A DNA stretch of 39,844 nucleotides from Ignavibacteriota bacterium (GTDB lineage Bacteria > Bacteroidota > Ignavibacteria > Kapaibacteriales > UBA2268), in assembly GCA_024636855.1 (NCBI GenBank), contig JAGXGG010000011.1, positions 1-39,844 of the forward strand, written 5' to 3'. Position 1 is the first letter of the stretch. Each line of letters opens with the position of its first letter. Position numbers and translations under genes: made by a program. The notes under the pieces were generated by a model. The model ran no database searches. It saw only the letters and a list, made by a program, of their open reading frames with translations, and had not been told where the DNA came from. Below, one piece after another: positions 26,663 to 34,275 of this stretch.

Positions 26663-28150
26663 TTATAAAGCAGATTTAATAAATGTAAGCATACCACCTG
26701 GATTAAGGCCTATTATCAAGACCACTGCACTAGTAACGAATACAAGTATTCTCGATGCATTCCAAGGTAATGATTCACCTTTCACATCTTCTGTATCAGT
26801 GAAGTACATTTTTACAATCAATCCAATATAAAAGACAACTGAAATAATTGATGATACTACAGCAATCAATGCTAACCATAAATGTCCTGAATTAATAACA
26901 GACATAAATAAGTAGTACTTACCAAAGAAACCAGCCATAGGTGGAATCCCAGCCAATGAGAACATAAATAAAGCCATAATAGCAGCTAGAGCAGGTTGTC
27001 TTTTGCTCAAGCCAGCATAATCATCATATTCCAAATTCTTGTCTGTATCTCTTTCTAAGAGGCCAACAATGATAAAGGCACCAATTTGCATAAATGTATA
27101 TACAACAGCGTAGAACATCAATGCAGACCAACCAGCAGCAGTATTAGCTACAATACCCATTAACATATATCCTGCATGAGCTACTGAAGAGTATGCTAAC
27201 ATACGCTTCACGTTTTTCTGAACTAATGCTGTGATATTTCCTACTAACATAGTAAGGGCTGAAATAGCTGCGATTGCAGTGATTAATTTGTTTGTGTCTA
27301 TTGCTGATTCTAACCCACTAGGGTCAAAACCCATAGGAATAATTGTTTTAGCGATAATGATAAACGCAGATAAAGCAGCCGCTTTACCAGCAGTACTCAT
27401 AAAAGAAGTAACTATAGTGGGTGCTCCAGAATAAACGTCTGGTGCCCATTGGTGGAACGGGAAAGCAGAAGATTTGAAACTAAGTCCCATAATCATAAGA
27501 GCAGCCCCAAACATTAGGTAAGCGCTATTAGCACTTCCGTTAACTATTGCAGCAGTTATCTCTGGGAAGAACATACTTCCAGTACTACCGTATAACATAG
27601 CCATACCATATACTAGGAATCCCGTTGAGAATGCACCTAGTAAGAAATACTTTAATGATGCTTCTACTGATTGTGATGCAAATCTAAAATATCCTGCCAT
27701 TATGTAGAATGTAATAGACATCAACTCAATCCCAATAAACAATGTTAGTAGATGGTTAGAGTGAGCTATTACCATCATACCAGCTAGGGCATAAAGTACT
27801 AAGTTATAAAATTCATTCAATTCAGTTTTAACCGTATCTAAATAATTTCGTGCATTCAGTACTATAAGCAATGATCCGACACAAAATAGTAAATCGAAGA
27901 ATGCAGAAAATCCACCGAATGTCAACATATTAGAAGTTATAAGATTAGTATCGTCAAGATTTATACCTGATATATTCAGATAGAAATTATTCAATGCAAA
28001 TCCACCTACCGCAACTATACTTATTATAGATAGATAATAGCCACTGTTTTTGCTATTTGGATTTATTGCGTCTACCAAGATTGATATAACTGACATAATG
28101 CCAACTATAATCAAAGGTAAAAGTAAAATAAATTCTGAACTCATATTCAT
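26663..28150 (-). CDS. nuoN: NADH-quinone oxidoreductase subunit N
   Basis: A 495-aa antiporter-like membrane subunit of respiratory complex I, one of three proton-pumping modules in the inner membrane. About fourteen hydrophobic segments fill the protein. Typical features are GIELMSITFYIMAGY, the FKSSAFPFHQWAPDVYSGAP stretch with the conserved broken-helix region, and KRMLAYSSVAHAGYMLMG. Length is normal. It follows nuoM by 37 bp. The first ATG (28148-28150) is close to its GGAAAG; the second in-frame ATG at 28142-28144 is better spaced from that site and may be the true start. Confidence 0.96.
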   Translation of the reverse strand: MNMSSEFILLLPLIIVGIMSVISILVDAINPNSKNSGYYLSIISIVAVGGFALNNFYLNISGINLDDTNLITSNMLTFGGFSAFFDLLFCVGSLLIVLNARNYLDTVKTELNEFYNLVLYALAGMMVIAHSNHLLTLFIGIELMSITFYIMAGYFRFASQSVEASLKYFLLGAFSTGFLVYGMAMLYGSTGSMFFPEITAAIVNGSANSAYLMFGAALMIMGLSFKSSAFPFHQWAPDVYSGAPTIVTSFMSTAGKAAALSAFIIIAKTIIPMGFDPSGLESAIDTNKLITAIAAISALTMLVGNITALVQKNVKRMLAYSSVAHAGYMLMGIVANTAAGWSALMFYAVVYTFMQIGAFIIVGLLERDTDKNLEYDDYAGLSKRQPALAAIMALFMFSLAGIPPMAGFFGKYYLFMSVINSGHLWLALIAVVSSIISVVFYIGLIVKMYFTDTEDVKGESLPWNASRILVFVTSAVVLIIGLNPGGMLTFIKSAL

Positions 28151-28187
28151 CTTTCCGTATTTAAAGTAATTTTCTAATTATTTTCTG

Positions 28188-29744
28188 TTAGTTCTTTTTT
28201 GGTTCCATATTGATTGTTCCATTATTGAGATCTAACTCAACTTGTTCAATCTCTTTCACTAATTGCTTAGTCGAAGTTTCTGATTTACTCATGAATGTAT
28301 TAGGATAAACACCTAACCATACGATAAAGATGAGTAAAGGAACTAACATAGCCCATTCTGTTTTATTCAAATCTGATAGACCTTGATTTTCTTTGTTACT
28401 CAAAGCGCCAAACATAATTCTACCGAACATCCACAGTAAGTAACAAGCAGCGAAGATAACACCAGTTGTTGCTACTATTGCGTACCAAATATTATCAAGT
28501 ACTGTAGAAGTGAATGCTCCTAATAGTGTCAAGAACTCACCAATAAATCCATTTAGACCAGGTAGTCCAACAGAAGCAAACATTGCTATTCCAAAGAATA
28601 TAGTATAAACAGGCATTACTCTTGCTAAACCTCCAAATTCTGAGATTTCTCTAGTATGTCTTCTCTCATATATTACACCAACACAAATGAAGAGTGCTCC
28701 AGTAGATAAACCATGGTTTACCATTTGGATTATTGCACCTTGTATACCCATTTCATTCATAGCGAATATACCAAGAACAACGAATCCTAAGTGAGCTACT
28801 GATGAGTAAGCAATAATCTTTTTTACATCTGTTTGTACTAGTGCTACTAAAGCACCATATATAATACCTACTACTGCTAGGAAGGAAATAGTTCCAGCCC
28901 AATCAATAGAAGATACTGGGAATAATTCTAAGTTGAATCTAATAAGACCGTAAGTACCCATTTTTAGTAAAACACCAGCTAGTATAACTGAACCAGGAGT
29001 AGGTGCCATTGTATGTGCATCAGGCAACCAGGTATGTAATGGGAACAAAGGAACTTTTATCAAGAATGAAAGTGCAAATGCAATGAATAGCCAGTTTTGT
29101 ACATCTGGTGCTATAGCTGCACTGTGTTGCTTGATTAATAAGTAATCAGAAGTGAAGCCAGTAGGTAATGATAATACATCACCACCAACGTGAAGTCCTA
29201 ACCAAACAATAGCCACTAACATAAATAGTGAACCTACTATAGTATAGATAAAGAACTTTACTGCTGCATATATTCTGTCTTTACCACCCCAAATACCTAT
29301 AATAAAGTACATAGGAATAAGGATAATCTCCCAGAATATATAGAATAAAAATAAGTCTAACGAAATGAACACACCTAACATACCAAACTGCAACATTAAA
29401 AACATAAAGTAATACTCTTTATGTCTTTTATTAATTGAGTTGATAGATGAAAGTAGTGCAATAGGTGTCATGAAAGTTGTTAGCATTACCATTAGTAATG
29501 ACATTCCGTCCAAACCTACTCTGAAACCAGCATCAATGGCAGGAATCCAAGTAACATCCGTTACAAATTGAAATCCTTCTGCGTTACTATTGAAACTGAA
29601 ATACAATCCCAATGAAACTAAAAAAGCTACTATTGAAGTTCCCAAAGAGAACATTTCAATTAATTTTCTGTTATCCTTATTTAAGAAAAGTACACCGAAT
29701 GCACCAATCAAGGGGATTATTAAAGTTGCTATTAAAATAGTCAT
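28188..29744 (-). CDS. nuoM: NADH-quinone oxidoreductase subunit M
   Basis: A 518-aa antiporter-like subunit of complex I with about fourteen membrane segments. The key FYIFWEIILIPMYFIIGIWGG stretch carries the conserved glutamate of the proton path, and LIKVPLFPLHTWLPDAHTMA, with its lysine, marks the central broken helix. KKIIAYSSVAHLGFVVLG follows as in all family members. It lies 16 bp after nuoL and before nuoN, the standard L-M-N order. The C-terminus extends in a polar tail (ending EPKKN) of about 35 residues past the last helix. Confidence 0.96.
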   Translation of the reverse strand: MTILIATLIIPLIGAFGVLFLNKDNRKLIEMFSLGTSIVAFLVSLGLYFSFNSNAEGFQFVTDVTWIPAIDAGFRVGLDGMSLLMVMLTTFMTPIALLSSINSINKRHKEYYFMFLMLQFGMLGVFISLDLFLFYIFWEIILIPMYFIIGIWGGKDRIYAAVKFFIYTIVGSLFMLVAIVWLGLHVGGDVLSLPTGFTSDYLLIKQHSAAIAPDVQNWLFIAFALSFLIKVPLFPLHTWLPDAHTMAPTPGSVILAGVLLKMGTYGLIRFNLELFPVSSIDWAGTISFLAVVGIIYGALVALVQTDVKKIIAYSSVAHLGFVVLGIFAMNEMGIQGAIIQMVNHGLSTGALFICVGVIYERRHTREISEFGGLARVMPVYTIFFGIAMFASVGLPGLNGFIGEFLTLLGAFTSTVLDNIWYAIVATTGVIFAACYLLWMFGRIMFGALSNKENQGLSDLNKTEWAMLVPLLIFIVWLGVYPNTFMSKSETSTKQLVKEIEQVELDLNNGTINMEPKKN

Positions 29745-29760
29745 TTCTTCTCTATATTTT

Positions 29761-31725
29761 TTAGAATATCATGTAACCAATTAAAATTAAAATACCTAAC
29801 ATCATCACAGCAGCATAAGTTTGAGCAACACCAGATTGCAATCTTCTTACACCTTTACCTATAGCTGTTGTTAGGTTACCCGCGCCGTTTACTGCACCAT
29901 CTACTATATTCAAATCAAAGATTTTCCAAAGGAAATCACGAGATGTTATGAATATTGGAGTTACGAAAACTCCATAGTAGAAATTATCTAAATACCATTT
30001 ATTCCATAGTACTTTATAAGCAAAGCCAAAGTTTTTAGAAAGTGATTTTGCTTTAGTCCAATTTTCATCTTGCTTGTATATGCTTCTTGCTAATAGTATT
30101 GCTATAATAGCAACTACTGTAGATACAGCCATCAAAATATATTCAATTGCGTGAACATGATGCCCTTCAGCAACACCCAATATGTGGTCAGCTTGCGCAA
30201 ATACAGGAGATAGGAAGTTCTCAAGTAAATTCGGATGATCACTAAAGAAATATCCTAATGCGTAAGGAATACCAATGAAACCACCTAATGCAGATAGAAC
30301 TGCTAATACTATAAGTGGTACTGTCATAGATTTAGGTGATTCGTGCGGATGAACGTGATCTGCGTCAAATCTCTCTTTACCGTGGAATGTCAAATATAAT
30401 AATCTGAACATATAAAATGCTGTAAAGAAAGCAGCTACAGCCAATGTAATCCATAAGAACCAGCCACCACTAACATAAGATTTCCAAAGTATTTCATCTT
30501 TAGAGAAGAATCCACTAAAGAAAGGTATTCCAGATATTGCGATTGTACCAACTAGGAATGTTTTATAAGTAGTAGGCATGTGCTTTTTCAGACCACCCAT
30601 TTTCTTGATGTCTTGCTCTTCGTGCATACCATGTATCACAGAACCAGAACCCAGGAATAATAGACCTTTGAAAAAGGCGTGAGTCATAACGTGGAAAATT
30701 GCAGCAATCCAAGCACCAGAGCCAAGAGCCGCAAACATAAATCCTAATTGGCTGACAGTAGAGTATGCCAATACTTTTTTAATATCATTTTGTACAAGTC
30801 CAATGCTCGCTGCTAATAGTGCAGTAGCAGCCCCAATAATCGCAACTACCATCATAGCGTCAGGCGCAGAAGCGAATATAACTGAGTTTCTTGCTATTAG
30901 GAATATACCTGCTGTTACCATCGTAGCAGCGTGGATGAGTGCAGAAACTGATGTAGGTCCTGCCATGGCATCAGGAAGCCATCCAGCTAAAGGAATTTGT
31001 GCAGATTTACCTGTACAACCTAGGAATATAAGCAGTGCTATTGCAGTGATTAGACCAGTGTCATATAATGAAATATCACCAGCTACTATATTTGAAACTT
31101 CTATATACTCTAGAGTACCGAAGTTCATGTAAATCAAAAATATTGCAACTAACATTCCAAAGTCACCTATTCTATTCACAATGAATGCTTTGTTTGCTGC
31201 ATCACCAGTCCAAGTGATATGGAATCCATCAAATTTTCTATCGTACCAAAAACCAATAAGTAAATAAGAAGCTAAACCTACACCTTCCCAACCCAAGAAA
31301 GTAACTAAAAAGTTACTACCTAAAACAAGGTTAAGCATCATAAAAATGAACAAGTTAAGGTAAGCAAAGAAACGATAGAAACTCCTATCGCCGTGCATAT
31401 ATCCAATACTATATATATGTATCAGAGAACCGATACCAGTTATTATAAGCACAAATATTATTGATAATCTATCAACTTGATAAGCGAAATCTAGTGTGAA
31501 ATCACCAGCTCCGAACCAATTAAATAAATTGATTATATGTGGCTTGGCAGTAGTGTCACCAGCTAAATTGAAAAAAATTGAAAGAGCGATTAAAAAAGAT
31601 ATTGCAACTGTCGATGTTGCTATTATCCCTATTAGTTTTTCGCTCGCTATTTTTTTACCAAAAATCCCTAAGGTTAGAAACCCTAATAGTGGTAATAACG
31701 GTACGAACTTAATCAATTCAGGCAT
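29761..31725 (-). CDS. nuoL: NADH-quinone oxidoreductase subunit L
   Basis: A 654-aa antiporter-like subunit of complex I, the most distal pump, with the long lateral helix in its C-terminal part. The conserved glutamate is Glu147 in FLGWEGVGLASYLLIGFWYDR. The AQIPLAGWLPDAMAGPTSVSALIHAATM block and KKVLAYSTVSQLGFM are intact. It is the first gene of this transcript: nuoA-K do not precede it, and a 318-bp gap and a divergent gene lie upstream. The rest of complex I must lie elsewhere in the genome. Confidence 0.96.
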   Translation of the reverse strand: MPELIKFVPLLPLLGFLTLGIFGKKIASEKLIGIIATSTVAISFLIALSIFFNLAGDTTAKPHIINLFNWFGAGDFTLDFAYQVDRLSIIFVLIITGIGSLIHIYSIGYMHGDRSFYRFFAYLNLFIFMMLNLVLGSNFLVTFLGWEGVGLASYLLIGFWYDRKFDGFHITWTGDAANKAFIVNRIGDFGMLVAIFLIYMNFGTLEYIEVSNIVAGDISLYDTGLITAIALLIFLGCTGKSAQIPLAGWLPDAMAGPTSVSALIHAATMVTAGIFLIARNSVIFASAPDAMMVVAIIGAATALLAASIGLVQNDIKKVLAYSTVSQLGFMFAALGSGAWIAAIFHVMTHAFFKGLLFLGSGSVIHGMHEEQDIKKMGGLKKHMPTTYKTFLVGTIAISGIPFFSGFFSKDEILWKSYVSGGWFLWITLAVAAFFTAFYMFRLLYLTFHGKERFDADHVHPHESPKSMTVPLIVLAVLSALGGFIGIPYALGYFFSDHPNLLENFLSPVFAQADHILGVAEGHHVHAIEYILMAVSTVVAIIAILLARSIYKQDENWTKAKSLSKNFGFAYKVLWNKWYLDNFYYGVFVTPIFITSRDFLWKIFDLNIVDGAVNGAGNLTTAIGKGVRRLQSGVAQTYAAVMMLGILILIGYMIF

Positions 31726-32043
31726 CTAATTTCCCGTCGTTTATGTACAATTACTTATTGTTAAAATTAAATAAAGCCAAAAATAATAAATTCCCACTGA
31801 TTAGACAATTAATCTTTACTATATAATTATAAACAAGTGATAATAATTGATTTTGAATTTGAAGAAAAAAAAGTTTTACTTTTTTTGAGACGTTTTTAGT
31901 GTTCAAGTGTCTTTAGTTATATAAGTATTACAATTTTTAAAAAAGAATAATATTTTCTTAGTATTTTATGTGACAAATTGAAATGTTATCTGTTATTATC
32001 GAATAGACATACTAATTATTAATAATTTTACAGGAGTTCTGTT
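31726..32043. other. Divergent intergenic region, nuoL and IgGFc array
   Basis: This 318-bp, very AT-rich gap must hold the promoters for nuoL (minus) and the first array gene (plus). A 9-bp A/T hairpin (31866-31874 with 31878-31886, loop TTT) sits near the middle. A good AGGAG ribosome-binding site at 32032-32036 precedes the plus-strand ATG. I could not place a promoter with confidence and saw no small gene. Confidence 0.5.
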
Positions 32044-34197
32044 ATGAAAGCTATATACAATTTTTTATTAATTTCTCTTATACTCACATTTTGTAGTATA
32101 AATGCTGATGGTGCTGTAGATGAACAAGAAGTCAAGGATAAACTTTCTTTACTAATGGGCCAAAATAACTCAGGGACTGATTATTGGTTCACTATTCCAC
32201 CAGTATATATGGATGAAAGTGCTGGATTTGATAATTCATTAAAAATTCTAATTGCCTCACCTGTAGAAACAGAAGTGACAGTTGAAGTAAAAGGTAAAGG
32301 GTACTTACAAACACAAAAGACTATACCAGATAATGTTATAGAGTTTAGTATAAACCCCAATATAGCACAAGTAATTCTACATAGTGGTATGCGAGATGGT
32401 GCAGTTCCTGCAAAAGTTTATAAGGAAGCTGGGATTCATGTAACTTCTGAAGCACCAATAGTTGTATATGTAATTGCAAGGTATAAATATACTTCAGATG
32501 GTTTTCTTGCGATTCCTTCTTCTGCATTAGGAACACATTATATTAATATGGTTTATCAAGAACCTAATATTAGTAACAATGGACTATTCGCACCATTTAC
32601 TGGAGTTACAGCCGCTTATGACAATACTGAAATTAACTTCACAATGGGTGGAGGTCCAGAAGGAATAGACGCATCTCCTATGGAAAATGGTCAATTAGTA
32701 CACACAGGCGAATCAACTAGTCAGACTTTGAATCAAGGTGATGTTTGGTTGCTTTCTATAAATGGGCCAAGACAAGATTTATCTGGAAGTATTTTCAAAT
32801 CCGATAAACCAATATCTGTCGTATCAGGTATCAACTGTGCTAATTTCCCATTAGGGAATGCATGGTGCGATTATACGGTTGAAATGGAATTACCTGTTTA
32901 TTCGTGGGGGAAACAATACTATGTCACTCCTATGAATGGAAGAATTTATAATGGTATAATCAGAATTTTCGCTTCAGAAGATAATACAAATGTTTATAGA
33001 GATAATGAATTAATTGGAAATATTGCAAAAGGTGGAGGTGCTACTATTGGTGTAGGTTATATAGAAACGAGAGTTTGGCCGAAAGTAGATGAAAATGGTA
33101 ATCCTATTGTTCCACATATTGCAACTATTCATTCGGACAAACCAATTGCTGTAATGTATTATAATACAGGTGGACAAGAAGACAATGGTAATACACAAAA
33201 CACCGACCCATTTATGATGACCTTCACTCCTGTAGAGCAATTTGGAAATCAGATTTATTTTGCTTCTCCTAACTCTGCAACTGGAACTAATTTATTTCCA
33301 GAAAATTATGTTAACATTATTTTTGAGTCCACTTCAAATGAAATTCCAGATGATTTACTTTTTGCAGATTTGTCTAAACCCACTCCTACTTGGGTTAAAG
33401 TGAAAGATTACTTTGGACCTTCATTCGAAAATTTTGTTGTACCTTTTAATGGTAGATTATTTGCAAATAAAACTCTGAAGTTAGCAAATGAAGGTGTATT
33501 TGGTTTGAAATCAACAACTACTGCGATTGGTGCTTACTCTTATGGCTTTGGTCCTTATGATTCTTATGGTTATCCTACTGCTGCTACTTTCGATGATTTA
33601 GTTGCAAACGACGGGAAAGCACCAGAAGTAACATTCTCTGGAGCTAAAGATGCCGATATAATCACTGGTAGTGTAGATGACTCGCATAGTGGATCATCTG
33701 GACTTTCACAATTCTATATGCTTGAGTCGATGAGTACAAATTATTCCTTTGAAATAACTTCTGTTGATAAAGGAATAACTACTAACTCAAAGCAAGAACC
33801 TACCTTCATACCTGGCCAAACTAAGAAACTTAATTGGACTTTAGAAAAAATAGACAAGAACAAAGAAGGATATGCTGTACTTTACTTATCTGATAGATCT
33901 GGCAATGATGAGTTGTTATTCTTTGGAAATACATTAACTGCTACTTCTGTTACTCCAGAACAAACTCTATCTGAATATATGACAGTTACTGAATCAAACA
34001 TTCAGATTTTACCACAAACAATGGCTGATGGATTTACCGAGCTTTCTATGTTTAGTCTAGATGGCAGTAAAGTAATAAGTGCTAACATACAGAATCAAAA
34101 CTCTGTTGCTATTACAAGTCTCAAATCAGGGACTTACATAATAACACTGAAAAGTGAGAGTAGATTACTCACAAGAAAGATAAATATAGTGAAGTAA
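32044..34197 (+). CDS. IgGFc-binding-type secreted protein with T9SS tail, copy 1
   Basis: A 717-aa exported protein, first of three tandem paralogues. Signal peptide at 1-22. Residues of about 38-500 match the bacterial IgGFc-binding N-terminal-type domain: an early DYWFTIPP motif, then KGKGYLQTQ, SEAPIVVYVIARY and a paired-cysteine region with CANFP and CDYTVEMELP, followed by WGKQYYVTP. Here the family's binding partner is unknown, and IgG binding should not be assumed. The last 83 residues form a T9SS-like tail ending RLLTRKINIVK, but with ILPQTMADG where PNP is usual. Unlike copies 2 and 3 it lacks two extra beta repeats before the tail. AGGAG at 32032-32036 supports the start. Confidence 0.78.
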   Translation: MKAIYNFLLISLILTFCSINADGAVDEQEVKDKLSLLMGQNNSGTDYWFTIPPVYMDESAGFDNSLKILIASPVETEVTVEVKGKGYLQTQKTIPDNVIEFSINPNIAQVILHSGMRDGAVPAKVYKEAGIHVTSEAPIVVYVIARYKYTSDGFLAIPSSALGTHYINMVYQEPNISNNGLFAPFTGVTAAYDNTEINFTMGGGPEGIDASPMENGQLVHTGESTSQTLNQGDVWLLSINGPRQDLSGSIFKSDKPISVVSGINCANFPLGNAWCDYTVEMELPVYSWGKQYYVTPMNGRIYNGIIRIFASEDNTNVYRDNELIGNIAKGGGATIGVGYIETRVWPKVDENGNPIVPHIATIHSDKPIAVMYYNTGGQEDNGNTQNTDPFMMTFTPVEQFGNQIYFASPNSATGTNLFPENYVNIIFESTSNEIPDDLLFADLSKPTPTWVKVKDYFGPSFENFVVPFNGRLFANKTLKLANEGVFGLKSTTTAIGAYSYGFGPYDSYGYPTAATFDDLVANDGKAPEVTFSGAKDADIITGSVDDSHSGSSGLSQFYMLESMSTNYSFEITSVDKGITTNSKQEPTFIPGQTKKLNWTLEKIDKNKEGYAVLYLSDRSGNDELLFFGNTLTATSVTPEQTLSEYMTVTESNIQILPQTMADGFTELSMFSLDGSKVISANIQNQNSVAITSLKSGTYIITLKSESRLLTRKINIVK

Positions 34198-34275
34198 CGA
34201 TTATTCAAATAAAAAACCCGATTAGGAATAATAATTGGGTTTTATTATATTTACAACTAAAAAACAGGAATAACC
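34198..34275 (+). repeat. Duplicated spacer, copy 1
   Basis: The 78-bp spacer after array copy 1 is nearly the same as the 79-bp spacer after copy 2 (37162-37240), including the hairpin and the AACAGGAAT ribosome-binding region. The similarity extends both into the preceding tail and into the following signal-peptide codons. Confidence 0.9.
34213..34243 (+). terminator. Terminator-like hairpin between array copies 1 and 2
   Basis: An 11-bp stem with one G-U pair (34213-34223 with 34233-34243, 9-nt loop) ends in TTTT and ATTATAT. It lies 15 bp after the stop of copy 1, in the 78-bp spacer. Its T-run is short, so read-through into copy 2 is plausible. Confidence 0.7.
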
